From: Terfezia claveryi
Lineage: Eukaryota > Ascomycota > Pezizomycetes > Pezizales > Pezizaceae
Assembly: GCA_015179025.1 (NCBI GenBank)
Contig: WHUX01000098.1
Location: forward strand, 1-64,000
Length of the DNA: 64,000 bases
Reading direction: 5' to 3'
Below are positions 1-12,000 of the stretch, piece after piece. Both the position numbers and the translations under genes were made by a program. Every line of letters starts with the position of its first letter. Position 1 is the stretch's first letter. The notes beneath the pieces were generated by a model. It saw only the letters and a program-made list of their open reading frames with translations, made no database searches and was not told where the DNA came from.

Positions 1-105
1 TAGTTCCTCCTCTTTCTCCTTCAGGGATTCCTCTCTTCTCTATATGTACAGGTCTAGCTATATCTACAAGTCTGGTACTTCCCCTCTATGTAAGGGAACC
101 TTACA
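1..105 (-). repeat. Left LTR (3' LTR of the element), partial
   Basis: This stretch matches the inner half of the right LTR (about 6903-7010), sharing blocks such as CTAGCTATATCTACA and TCTGGTACTTCCCCT and the terminal GGGAACCTTACA. Immediately inside it, the minus strand reads AAGAGGGGGTAC just before the LTR start. That is a short purine-rich tract suited to priming plus-strand DNA synthesis. The outer part is cut off by the window edge. Confidence 0.9.
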
Positions 106-469
106 GTACCCCCTCTTAAAAGAGGGGGGTCTTCGGCCTCAACAATCCCTCGTCATTTGCAATGTCAACTACATGAAAAAATTAGAAAAAGGAAAAAAAC
201 AATAAACAAAGAAAAAGGAGAAAGACTTTAACGATAAATGGCAAATGAAAGGTCTGTTCGTATCTTCGCCGGAGTGGTGAGAAAGAAGATATGCAGAAAA
301 TCATACCAATAAAAGAGAGCAATCCTTCAATACTATCATCCTTTACAAGGTCTTTTCACTTTCCTGGCTCTTCCTGATCTTCTTGGTCTCTTGATTACTG
401 CTTCTGCTTCTTCCCCTTTCATCAGTTCATTCTCCTCTATCCTTGAGTTTACTTCTTCATTGCCGGATT

Positions 470-800
470 CACTTCTTTCATTGCCGACAATGCTCGTTGA
501 AGTGTTGTTTAATCAGGTCACTCCATTCAAGGCAATCGGCCTCCTCTTCCTATTCTGCGTCCTCCTCATCATCATAGACTACCAGGTATTCCTTCTTTCT
601 CCCAACTCTCTGTACTCTGAAATCCTCACGGCTTGCCTCTCAATCCTCCTGCTTGGTTCCATCTCTTCCTCTTCTTCCTCTTTTGAAGTGTACTTCCTCA
701 GATGCTCTATGGATACCACATCATGCATTTTCGATCCCTCTGGTACTTTAATTCTGTATGCTCCTGAGTTCACCATGTCCACTATCCTCACCAGTTGCGA
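470..800 (-). pseudogene. Integrase C-terminal tail, acidic, possible chromodomain remnant
   Basis: After the integrase the minus strand encodes a segment ending VSIEHLRKYTSKEEEE, the usual end of a gypsy integrase. It is followed by ERRNTW-type sequence, then KKEYLVVYDDEEDAE, a stop, and EADCLEWSDLI. The spacing loosely resembles a chromodomain (YLVKWKGY ... TWEP), and many fungal gypsy elements carry one here. The resemblance is weak and the segment is interrupted. Confidence 0.4.
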
Positions 801-856
801 GGTGGATCGAGTTTGTTTTTTCGTTTAAACAGGCCTCCGTGCATGAGCCTTGCAGC

Positions 857-1724
857 TCATTTGGTCTGAATATACGGATTGTGTCGTTTGTCGAAGTACT
901 TCTTCTGGCTTTTTTGGATTACTTGCAGGGCTGTCTTGGCGGTGTCTCGTCTGTCTCGTAGTTCTCTGGCCCAATCTTCTGCATTCATGGAGTGAGTTGC
1001 TGGGGAATGGATACGTCTCCGAATGTTTTTGGGTTTATTGTATAGCAGTTCGAATGGTACTTGCCAGTTGTTGAGTGTGGTATTGAGTTGTGTGCAACTC
1101 AATAGTGGGGAGTAGGTTAACCCAGCCCGTCCTTGGGAACTCCAGTACCAGGATGCGCAACATTGCCTCTATTGTTCGATTTGTCCTTTCTGATTGACCG
1201 TCTGCCTGTGGGTGATATGCTGTTGTGAGAGCTACCTTAGTTCCTGCATGCGACATAAGAGTTTTCCAGAAGGAGCTAAAAAGTCGATCGCGGTCACTGA
1301 TTATCTTCACAGGTACTCCCCAGACAGGGTATACCTTTTCAAAGTATCGTTTTGTGAACTGTTCGGCTGTTGTTGTCTTTTTGCATAGAATGAGGAGTAC
1401 TGCCTTCATGAATTTGTCTGTTACTGTTGCCATGGCATCGTATCCTCGACACGGTAGTAATGCTTCTACGAAGTCTATGCAGATCACTTCCAGCGGGTTT
1501 TTTGGGATTGCTATTGGCATTAGATTGCCTGGTTTTTTGGAGGTGTCCGTCTTAACTAGTTGACAAGTCTTGTAGGATCTGCAGTATGTTTTTATGTCTT
1601 TTGTCATGGATGGCCAATAGAAGTATGCCTTTGCGTAGTCGAGTGCTCTTTTGAAGCCTGGGTGCACCAGTTCCTCATGGATTCTGTGCATGACCTTGTC
1701 TCGTGCCATCTGTGGTATGCACAC
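857..1724 (-). pseudogene. Integrase of the Ty3/gypsy element
   Basis: The main frame (1724-1035) has an HHCC zinc-binding segment (HRIHEELVHPGF, then CRSYKTCQL). The DDE core follows: Asp in ICIDFVE, Asp in IISDRDRLF and Glu in GQSERTNRT, with the usual TAYHPQADGQ block. A frame change near 1090 moves the C-terminal part (FELLYNKPKNIRRR) into a second frame (1102-857). The core residues survive, but the frame break predicts a truncated protein. It would insert the element cDNA into nuclear DNA. Confidence 0.85.
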
Positions 1725-1949
1725 ATATCTCGCAGTCCCAATATGTCTTATGAGGATTCCATCCTCTGAAGAACTATACCTTGGTTCACTCCTCTGATAT
1801 TCAACTCATCCAGCTGTTCATCACAGTCTCACTCTGAACATCCACCATCAACTCATTTGCTTTTGTGTCCTGCCAGTAGCCCATGAAGTCTTCATCATCC
1901 TCATATGCATTTGCCATTTTTTTCCAGGTGTTGTCATCCAGCCAAGAGA

Positions 1950-3344
1950 TCAATGTAAAGGTTTTCTGCATGGAAATCTTGACAGGGGGTCTACATTGGA
2001 GTGGGTCAGACCTGGTCTGTGTGTTATTCGGATTTTCGCTCTGAAGGGATTAAGTAACATGGCCCATCGATGGATTCTGGAATTCGTTGTTTGTTTTATA
2101 TTCCATAGCCATTGAAGGGCGTGGTGGTCCATAATAACTGTCAGGGTTCACAGCCATCAATGTAGTATGACAATTTGCAGAAGCACCAGTATACCCTCAG
2201 GCATTCCAGCTCAGTTGCTGAATAGTACCCTTCTGCTAGCGTTAGGCATCTTGATATAAACAGTATGGGGTGTTGTTTTCCTTCGAACTCTTGTTGGAGG
2301 GTACTCCGATTCCCCTTCCCGACGTATCTGTGTAAGGAAGAATGGTTTAGTGAAGTCTGGTATCTCAGTATTGGGGTATTGCTCAGCCTTTTTTCAGTTC
2401 ATCCAATGCTTCTATTCTGGCACCGTCGGCTCCACTGGTCTTCTGCCCACTTCTCTTGCCCTAGCCTTCGCGTCTTTTGGGTCTGCCTTCATCTCAGCTG
2501 TTTCTACATGTTTCAGCGCTGAAGTCAAGGCTCTGCGATGATTGCAAATCTTGGGATAAATTGGCGATAGTATGAGAATTGGCCTAGGATTTGTCGTAGT
2601 TGTTTTACTGTTGATGGAAAGGGTAGTGAGGTGACAGCTTCTGTCTTCGCTGACAGTGTTCGCAAGCCGAGACGGTTTACTCTATGGCCTAGGAGATCTA
2701 CACTTGTGAATCCCCAGTTGCATTTCCTCTCATCCAGGGTTAGATCAACTCTTTTGAAGGCGGACAGGATTTGTTCAATGTGTTGAAGGTGTCAGGCCAC
2801 GATCTCGACCATATGATTACGTCGTCTATATAGGCTAATGCGAACTGCCATCTGTATCTCCCTAGCAGTGAGTCCATAGATCGTTGGAAGAAAGTGGGTG
2901 CATTCTGAAGTCAAATGTACTCTTTTGTATTGCCAAAGGCCTTCTTTTTCAGTAATAAAGGCCGTCAGCCAACGGTCTTCTTTCGCACCCTGAATTGGTG
3001 ATAGCCTTTGTTTGCATCCATTGTTGAGAAGAACTTGGCTCCTGCTAGTGCAGCGAATACTGTTCTGGCGAGGGATTGGGTATTTGTCTAGAGGGTAAGT
3101 TCATTCACTGCTCGGAAGTCTACACAAAAACGTATTTTACTCCCTTGTTTTATCATCACCACTGGGCTGCTATTGGACTTGAGCTCTTTTCGATGATGTC
3201 TAACTCCTTCAATGTCTCCAAGGCTTCCTTGATGTGTTTGGATGTTCTTGGTGATTCTCGTAGGCTTGTCCTCAGCTTGATGGTTTTTCTGTTACTTTGA
3301 TTGTCAAGGGTGGCATCCTCACGTCTCCAAGTCTTCGCCTTCAA
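1950..3344 (-). pseudogene. Reverse transcriptase and RNase H, broken by many stops
   Basis: On the minus strand, scattered frames carry the order expected of Ty3/gypsy RT-RNaseH. A segment ending IIEKSSSPIAAQW (about 3160) precedes a region encoding the KIRFCVDFRAVNE type motif (about 3110). The catalytic AYIDDVII follows (about 2838-2815). An RNase H end, from DHHALQWLW to HRPGLTHSNVDPLSR, lies at 2132-1980. Numerous stops and frame changes separate these blocks. This is the most damaged part of the element, and no intact enzyme is encoded. Confidence 0.85.
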
Positions 3345-3422
3345 AGCTGAAGCATGCCGTGAATCGGCGAATCAAGGCTGCCAGCTGATCCTTCATTTCC
3401 TTAGCTAGGTTTTTATCCACGA

Positions 3423-4730
3423 TTATGTCAAGTGTTTGAATTCGGGCTTTGGTCTAATCGCTTCGTCCAATTCCAATTCCAAGTGTTCAACCATTCTATC
3501 ATCTGCCTCCATTTTTCCTTCCAGGCCAAGGGGGTCGATCAGCATGGTGTCTGGATCAGCTGTTTTCTCTATCGGTCTCACCTTATACATCAGCCTTGAT
3601 TTCTTCCATAGTCTCCTTATTCTTCTGCTTGTCTGATACGTGTGAACCGGCAGTCCTGTCTGTATAGCTAACTCTTCGCGTACTTTGTCTCCCTGCTTGC
3701 CTTGCAGGTACTTGATTATATCTTTATCTCTTGTCATGTCCCACTTCCCGTCCTTCGCATTTTTTCTTTGATGGCGTAGATCTGTCCTGGGAATCTTTGT
3801 TCCCACGTCCCTCCTATCTGGTTCCCATTTTTCGTGGATCATCGAAGCTGCCAGTGCCACTAGTCTGGGTTCTATCAGGGTATTCCACAGTTTGTCCAGG
3901 TTTGATGGGGGTGCCGGCGGTAGCCATGGTGACTGTGAGATTCCGAATGATGTCTGAGCTGTAATTCCGAATGATGTCTGAGCTGTAATCAATGGTCTCT
4001 CTTGTATTAGGTTCGCTGCCAGGGCTGGTGATTGTTGATATGTATATGGCTCTGTTGTGATTCGTCTCCAATTGTTAGGGGATGTGAAGTATGTTACCTT
4101 TGTGTTAGGCCTCACTATGTTAGCTTCACCCAAGATCTCCCCTTCTGAGATCCTCATTGGGTAGTTGCATATGTTAGAGAATTGTAGGTATGGTGTGTTA
4201 GAGTAGAGGAGTGTTGAGGGTATCTTGCCCCAGGTTTCGTTGCTCAAGTTGATGAAGGCTTTCCCTTGGAAGAGGAGTGTTTTGTTCTCGGGAAGTGAAT
4301 GTCCCATCCTGATTAGGATATACGCATCTGAGTGGGGTGGTATGACCATGTTCTGTTTTGCCGTCACCGATTTGTTAACTGACCTTGTTGTGGATCTCTT
4401 CTCCTGGTGGTCGGCTATTGGGATCTCCACACCGGATATGTGGACTACCCCTTTGCTTTCGATATAGTCTATCTTGTAAGCTCGTGATGCGTCTCTTCCG
4501 ATCAAGAAATTGCAGTCTAGTTCCTTGACTACTTGGAATTCCACCCATATCTTTACAACCTTTCCCGGCTCTCCTTTCAGTACCTCAGCAGAGGGTAAGT
4601 ACACTGGAATTGTGACAAACCCCATTGTTTCCTCGTGTCCTCCACCTACCCCCTTGAAGTTTGGGTTGAATTTTGGGTGGGATTTGATTTTTATCTCTGG
4701 TACTTCCGCAGTGAGGACTGATTCCTTTAT
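3423..4730 (-). pseudogene. Retropepsin-like region upstream of RT
   Basis: An open frame of about 400 codons on the minus strand lies between gag and the RT region, where the protease belongs. It contains NFLIGRDASRAYKIDY, resembling the ILGRDFL segment near the C-terminal end of retropepsins. The expected Asp-Thr/Ser-Gly active site would fall at the gag end, where the sequence reads GDTADNV and then stops, so the active site looks eroded and the junction is frameshifted. The downstream part is not recognisable and probably links to RT. Confidence 0.6.
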
Positions 4731-6549
4731 CAGACATTGTCCGCCGTATCACCACATCCCACCACTGTGGGGCGTCCTGCTGATGGTGTGCCCAACCATA
4801 CCTCCAGGGGGAGTGGGTCGCCGTTCAGCCATGACAGGCCTTCTCCCACTAAGGGCGCTTGTTCTGTCTCAATGATCTCCACCTGTTTGCTCAAAGGAAC
4901 CTTTCTCGAGTGTAAGAATGACAGCAGAGTTGTGCGGGTTACATTGTAGTGGGATGTCTCATTATCCGAGTCCGAGTCTTCATCATCTCCTGTATCTGAC
5001 TCGGAGTCTTCTGTTGCTGCTGTTTTGTAGCTCTTCCTCCTTGTGCTTTCTGTTCGTCCTTCTACCCTAGTTGGTTTGTCTTTCCCTTTGGTCTCCTCGG
5101 GCTTCTCAGATCTCTCTTTCCTCTTCTCTGGGCATTGGTTCCTGTAATGGTCTTCCCTACAGACCATGCAGGGTCCCAGGCCTTTATCGGAGGGTTTGGC
5201 TTTATTTTCCCTTACTTTCCCTAGACTCGTTCCTGACTTTGGGGTTGAGGGGCTTAGATTCCATGACGCCTTCTTCTTTGTCTCCTTCTTTCTTTTCTCC
5301 ACTTGTAGTGCTCGTGATCTGAGTTCCTCCCGAAAATCTGCCAGACGTGGGTGACGGTACGACATCACTGCTACCTCTGGAGCATGTCTCTCCAGTCCTC
5401 TCCATATCTCGTACATCACGTCCTTGTCCGAGATAGAGGGTTCGGCTCGTCTGTGCAGGTTTAGTTTCTCGTAAAAGTAGTGATTTGATGTCTCTTTCCA
5501 TGGTTCGAATACCCGCTCGTCTGCGAGTTCTTTCAATCGTCTCGTATCTTCTCCGAATGCCTCACGAAGGAGCTGTTTCCAACCCTCCAGCTCATTCAGG
5601 TATCTCATCTCATAATCATTCAGTGTCACAAACCAGTCCTTGGCTGGGCCCTTCAGGCATTTTGGAATGGTTTTGGTGACTTCTGCTTCCCCATAAAATC
5701 TGGCGGACACTTCCAGTTATTTAATGAAATATTCAACGTTCTCTCCGTCGAAGTCTATGAGGTCTTTTGCTTGTAGGGAAGCATTGTGTCTCTCCAAGGG
5801 TCTGTCACCTCTTCCCTGATATCTGTTGTAATCCCATCCATCATGCTGGTCTTCATTCTCATCCTCAGCCCTGGGAGTTGCGTGTTCTCTTTCCTGGCTT
5901 TCTCTTCGCTCGCCTCCTCGCAGGTTGAGTGGAGCACTGAAGATCATACGAGATGTAGATAAGTTTGTGAAGATAGGTCTGTTGTCTTGAGGGGCGTTTT
6001 CGAGTCTTGTTTTGGGGATGGTTAGTAATGGTTGGGGTTTGAGGGCTTCACTGTTGGCTTTCTCTATCCGATCCATCCTCTTTGTCACTTTGCTCATCTC
6101 TTGACAAAACATACTCATTAGGGTTGCCGTCTCTTTCTTTCGACTCTCTTCTATCCGGCGGAAGAGTTCATCGAAGTCCGAGAAATGGTTGTCATCCTGA
6201 TTTCTAGTATGTTTCTCTTTTTGTTCAGCTTGTGCCAGTGGGGACTGTCTGCGTGCCTCTTGGTGTCGATGTTCTGGTAGAGTGGGAAGGCTTGGGTAGA
6301 GTTTGGGTAGTTGAGGTGGCTTGTTGAGGGTTCCTCCTCCTGTTCTTCTGACTCAGGCTCTTCCGGGTTTTGTTCCTCCAAATTCTCTCCTTCTTCCGAG
6401 TTATCTTCGTTCTCTTCCCGGTTGTTGTGGTGGGAGGGGAATACGTTTCTGAATGGGGTTCGGGAAATCTTAGACGAGGGTTTGAAGGCATCTGCCTCTT
6501 CCCTATTCAGTTCACCCCTCGACATTCTTCGGACCGGTGTCCTCTTCAT
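4730..6549 (-). pseudogene. gag region with zinc knuckle, interrupted
   Basis: Three reading frames on the minus strand (6549-6151, 6118-5717 and 5710-4730) make up gag. The first is Glu/Pro-rich. The second and third share one frame and are separated only by a TAA at about 5714. The second begins with a short helical segment and ends in a region like the start of a capsid domain. The third contains capsid-like helical sequence followed by Lys/Glu-rich sequence and a zinc knuckle, C-MV-C-RED-H-YRNQ-C (about 5178-5140). That knuckle has three residues between the second Cys and the His, where four are usual. Gag packages the element RNA. The in-frame stop and a frame change make the copy defective as written. 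Confidence 0.8.
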
Positions 6550-6785
6550 CTTGTCGAGAGTGAAGGTTTCTTGTTTTATTGTGAGCAGTTATCGCCAACA
6601 AGGTTTGGCTGGGGCACCGTGGGTACGAGTAAGGGGGTTTTGAACCTTGGGTTTGATTTCAGGAAGACTTGCCTCGTGGGGGCACCTGAGTTGGACGAGA
6701 GAGTCCCCGGAGAACGGAACGAGAATAGAGGCCAAAAAAAAGGGGAGATCTCATCCGCGAAAGTGAGATAGGCCCTCGGCGGAAA

Positions 6786-6802
6786 ACAAGGTATTGCTAC
6801 CA
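6786..6802 (-). other. Candidate primer binding site
   Basis: Two bases inside the right LTR the minus strand reads TGGTAGCAATACC. TGGTAGC is complementary to a tRNA 3' end of the form GCTACCA, as found in fungal initiator-methionine tRNAs. Only the first seven bases clearly fit, so the primer identity is tentative. Confidence 0.45.
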
Positions 6803-6804
6803 AC

Positions 6805-7010
6805 TGTAAGAGCGAAAGACGGTATGCTCTTTAGATTCTTGCCTGAGGGGCTTTCTCGAGAGGACTCCCTCTCTCTCTATATATACAGGTCTCTGACAGT
6901 ATACTAGTTCCTTCCTCTTTCCCCTTTGGGAATTCCTCTTCTCTCTATGCATACAGGTCTAGCTATATCTACATGTCTGGTACTTCCCCTTTAGGTAAGG
7001 GAACCTTACA
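6805..7010 (-). repeat. Right LTR (5' LTR of the element), 206 bp
   Basis: The repeat begins TGTAAG and ends CTTACA, giving the standard TG...CA ends inside a 6 bp inverted repeat. Its distal half repeats the sequence at the start of the window. A short LTR of about 200 bp is common in fungal Ty3/gypsy elements. Confidence 0.88.
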
Positions 7011-8966
7011 CATGTACTGTATATGAGCCAGGATAATCGTATGCTTACTCACTATAGAATTCACTATCCAATACACCTTATGGGTTACCTTCTTATCCCC
7101 TATACCATTCACATGTTGTACATACATTGAGGTGAATATTGAGGTGAGTAGTTTCCTTACTTACTTTTTTTGTACCATAGTGTGGAGTTGCCTATGCGCT
7201 GTGCTCATCTTCCGGGGCAAAGCTACAAATGGATGGGATTTGGCAGCTGAATACTAGCCCATCCGTGTAGCAGCTCTCGAACCTCCTTACCTCACGGACG
7301 TAATTAGCTGTCTTATACACTTGGTTGTTACCCTGAACTCAATTATTCTCCTCTTTATACATACTTCAGTACATTTTTCGCCCAGTCCAGTCCGAAATTG
7401 AATGGCGTTAGACTGAAGACTACAGTAAACTTCAAGTATTCAGCATATTCCTCTACCAGAGTCGTCTCATCTCATAGATTTATAGGGACCGAGACCCGTT
7501 AATACGGAGATGTCTCAATTCCAAATGGGTTGGCAGGGGACATATTTAAGATAAACTAACTTGTACCGGGGTAGCAATCTGATATAGTATTTATACACGT
7601 GTACAACTTTCTCCCTTAGACCTATGCCTCAGCCAACGCACATCTCATCTCAAATATCTTGTGAACCTCCAATCCGTAAAAGCACCCCAAATTCTCGTCC
7701 AGTGGATGCACAATTTTTCATAAAGTATCACTATGCACTCCCAGTGGTACCTAATCTCGCACAGCACTATACCAAGTGAAAAAAGGAGTGGATTACAGAA
7801 TGTAGTGAAATGTGCCCACTCATCGAGAGTGCCAGCCGGGCCAGAAGCTTCCTCCAATATTTGCATATAAAACTTGCGTTGAACGAACAGTCTCTAAATA
7901 ACCATGCAGCTCTCGTGGTCCCGCTGATTTTCAAACGAAATGTCCGTATTAGTCCATCTGTCATTCAACCAATTGCTTTCCTGTACATTAGGGCCAGGAG
8001 AATTCTGATTTTGATGAGGAATCATCCAGAGCGGTAGTACTGTATTACGAGCGATCTTCTGACATTACGCACCATTAGTGCTCTCTACCGGCTCTTGGTC
8101 CACGTGCAGAGCCGGGCTTCGAGGCAAAAGGTCTACGATTATGCAAAATTGACATTCACGGACTCATCGGCTATAATTACTCTGGAATGATATTTGTCAT
8201 CGCATCGTGTGCATGTTTTATGTAGAATCAATTTCGCGCTTAGCTCGCTAGACTCATTTGCTAAGTAGCTTAATGTCACACTTGTGAATGTCAATTATTG
8301 TCGATTCTGTGGACCGTATGTACATCCAGTGCAAGAGTAAGGAAAGTAAAGAATATGAAGGATCACAAATAGAATTCCTGTATTTCATTAGTTCACATGA
8401 GAGAACTTTATTAGTCATGACGCAAGACACTCCACGACATATACTGTATATAGCCTCACGTAAACGTACTACAGTAGTCCTGTAACATGTTTAGCTTTCA
8501 GAAGGGACCTTTCCGAAAGCCAGAGAGTTGCTTAGGTAATATATACATATACCCTATCGGTCCTTTTCCCATTCCTACGGGTTGGTCCGTCAACAACCAC
8601 ATACTTTACTCGGAACGGGAGTTTACCCCCAATCGGCGAGCTCAGGCCTGTTGCCTCCTACTAGGTGGGACATCATGCTACAGAATAATCATTAACAATG
8701 CATTAAAATACCTCAACCGAATAAAATCACCCTTGTGTATCAGTACCTGTGTCACACTCTAGTCTGGTTGGCTCCTCTGGCCCACTTGATTAGATGGTTC
8801 GAAGAGCGAATTCGCTTGATGTCACTATGTTATAAATTCGTCTCAAGGAAAATATTTGCTCAACAACCCCGGCATAGGAAATTCCTCGTCACGAGATCTC
8901 TGATAACCGCGATAATCGCATGCTGATCAGACCGCAACTATTACATAACTGGGGTACATGAACACA

Positions 8967-9007
8967 TAGACCAGCTGTGGAGGGGCTTGTGCCAACTAGA
9001 CTAGACC
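8967..9007 (+). repeat. Mini-insert copy 1 with 6 bp flanking repeats
   Basis: A 29 bp insert (8973-9001) has the core GGGGCTTGTGCCAACTAGAC. It is flanked by TAGACC at 8967-8972 and 9002-9007. The core is shared with copies at 28052, 51256, 52533 and 57166. Confidence 0.6.
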
Positions 9008-12000
9008 TACAAAGGGAAATGCAGGGACAAACTAGCAACGTTATATGTTGAATATTATTAGGATTTGATATATAAGACTGAATACAAATTGTGGTATTTT
9101 GGAGGTTGGCGTCACATGAGTGTGTTGTGCAGAGGTGGTTGGTTAAAGGATCTGATAATCTCTCTGCTTTGATTATCTGATTTTCTGCGTGGAACCATCT
9201 GACCTTTTTTCTTTTTTTTTTTTTTTTTCCCCACTCATCTCGAATGCACCTGAATTTATGTGCGCCACCTCTACGACTTATTTGGGCTAGTCTCTGCATT
9301 AATTTCACAACTATCAGACCCCTGTTGTTTCAAAATAAATCATTCGAAAAAGTGGTTTGAAACAAATCAAGGAAGGGAACCAAAACTCTTCTGTCTTTCT
9401 TCTCCTGTGGGACGGGCATATTTAGTATTTAAGTCAGCATTGATAAAGAGGAACAAACGCCTCAAAGGAAAAATAAGCCAATACTACGTTTATTATCCTG
9501 TAAATTTATATAAAGTATGACCCCAAGCACCGAAAGCTCCAGTGCAATCCGGGACAGGACAGAAGTAAGTAAGAGGAACCTCGGGGAGCCGTGGCGTCAA
9601 TCATTGCAACCTTTCTATTGAGATGGAATGGTTAACGCGGTAGGACCTGCTGTGGTAAACCAGCTGCGAATCTACCCACCAGACTAGCTATGCCCGCACA
9701 GCGCGACCCACCCTCCTAGAATCGCATCATCGTCCTCGGTGACCCGAGCACCTAACCTTAATGCATTCGATATGGAGGTGTGCATCAGAGTTTATCATCC
9801 AGTGCATTAGCGGTCCAGAAAAAGCGCTCGCATGGCGAGCAAAAATGTTGGGGGCCGTGAGTAGCGGAACTCAAGTGTTGATTCAGAGCATTCTGGGTTC
9901 TGAGACTGCAGTCATGCATAGAAGCGATGTCCTGAATCAAGGTGCTGGTCGCTGGTTGAAAAAAAAGGCGACAACATTTGGGGAAAGTTGGCATGTTCTG
10001 AAAGTTTGTTATCTGATTGCAGAAGATTTAAAGATATGTCGCTATAGTGAAGATATGAAGGTCTACACATGTGAGTGTAGATTGATGTCGTGATTGGAAA
10101 TGCGGGAATTATGTATACAATCAGAACACGACGTTCAGGTGCCAGCCCATCAGAAATCACAAAAGGTGTTGTTGACTCTTAGTCTTATGTGGCACTATTA
10201 GATAACGATTCCTTGCAAAGTGGTCGATCATTATTAGCGAGTGATACGAGTACAAATGTACTCTTCTTCCGAATTGCTCGGATTTTGAGGCTAAGTACTT
10301 AACCATCCAAATGTGAGGATCAGATGATACCCCCAATCGGATAGTCTAGGATAGTCTCATTCAAAGCCGGATAGTGTGGAACTTAACTATTAAGATAGGA
10401 AGTTAGGTAACGTCGAGAAACATATTTTTCGTCTATGTTCCGGGAATTATATTAGTCAAAGAAGTTTGTCCGGCGTATGAACGGCTTCGTCGTTACCCTG
10501 AAATCAATTTTGCTGACTATGGTTTTTATTCTTGAAATCGAGGCGTTGAAATGACTTATGTAACTAGACTAGCTGGCACGTTAGGTTTCACAACCCCTCT
10601 TACCTAGAGATGTTCTGGCAATGATCCCCTACTTTACCGCATAAGTACAATAAACAAAAACCTCCCATTTCCAAGGCTATCCGAACTATGTCTAGCCCGT
10701 AACTGTCTAGCATTGGTGTCAGGGGTATGAGACAAGGCGCCACCTCAAAGAGGACCATATTGGGCTAGTCTGATGATTATCTGTAAATCTCTCTCTAGAT
10801 ACCATTTATCTGCAAGGACTAATACTCACGATCAATCCAATACGTATACAGAGCACGCTTCTGTTAGTTGACAGGCCCTTGAAATAGACAAGGGATGGTT
10901 GAGGGAGGGGTTTGTGAGATGATTTTTTTGGAATTCCACAACCCTGTATTATTAAAACTTGAGGAAGTTACAGGGTCAGTGTTTTCACTCCTGGCAGGGT
11001 AGTCGAAACTATTTTGATGGACTAAGGTTCAAGGGCCAGTGAATAATCCGAAAACCAAGGAATTTATCCCCAGCCCACCCATTTCTTTTTTCGAACTGTG
11101 GATTTGACAGATTCCTGTTTTCTTTACGGATAACTGTTATACCTCTCGAGATTAACTTGAAAGGTTTGATTGGGGTAAATAATCGAAAAAGGTAGACTAC
11201 TGTAACAAGTAATGTTAGGTGCTTAGGGGCAACGCCAAGTGTGGTTAATTTAAGCTAATAACAGCACCCAAAGTCACCAGCAGTTCTTCTGATGGAAAGC
11301 TTTGCCTTAAACAAGTATATCATTTTGAGCAGCATTCGAAACTGATAGCTGGCGTTCAAAACTCTTTCAGTACCCGCTTGAAACGATCTCACAATAATAG
11401 TACCTCCTTGCCATGAACTACTTGGTCGCCGGAGGTGAGATCTCGCAAATCCTCATGGCCAACCACCTACTACTTTTAGCAATCTAGCTACCATATCCAC
11501 TCAGCTTATTAATAAGTTGTCCTTACTTAACCTTCAACCACCAGGGTACGGGTTCAGACTCGGATTTGTGAAGGCTCCATCCCTGTTTTCCTTGAGATTT
11601 TTGATAGGCGCTGGGGCAAAGTGGCTGTATACGGGCCATCCAATCGCTCCTATTTGGAATTGCATTGTGAATTCATATTTATCGGGCAGGCGACTGCCGA
11701 TTAAAGCCCCTAGAGCCATAGTCCGTTTCGCATAACCATTACATTCTCCCACTACATACGTCTGTATAGCTACATACATATGCCTACATATGTACGAAAG
11801 GACTTTGATAAGGCATGTCATGGCAGTCAACCTTCATTGTCATAACGATATATCCTTTCATCGAAAGGGAACAACGAAAGTCTTGTGTTCCTGATTCCGG
11901 AGCTCGACCCGCATTTTTATATTGAATTATTCTTGTACTGGATATGCATATATCGAGTTCTACATATATCGAGTTCTTCTATAAACAGTATATGAACAGG

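Larger units (their letters stand above)
1..7010 (-). mobile_element. Ty3/gypsy LTR retrotransposon, decayed
   Basis: An LTR element runs on the minus strand, and the window opens inside its downstream (left) LTR. Read on the minus strand the order is LTR, gag with a zinc knuckle, protease-like region, reverse transcriptase, RNase H, integrase, acidic tail and LTR. That protease-RT-RNaseH-integrase order is the Ty3/gypsy order. The reading frames are interrupted by stops and frameshifts in gag, protease, RT and integrase, so the copy is probably not autonomous. The bases following the right LTR are CATGT; the matching target-site duplication lies outside the window and cannot be tested. Confidence 0.93.

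Noticed and set aside
391..828. Plus-strand frame of 145 codons, Ser/Leu-rich
   Set aside because: Antisense of the acidic integrase tail of the gypsy element.
8759..9004. A 246 bp element bounded by CTAGTCTGGTTGG and CCAACTAGACTAG as terminal inverted repeats
   Set aside because: The right end is better explained as a self-contained mini-insert with its own flanking repeats. The left end is a partial, decayed match, so a single element is not supported.
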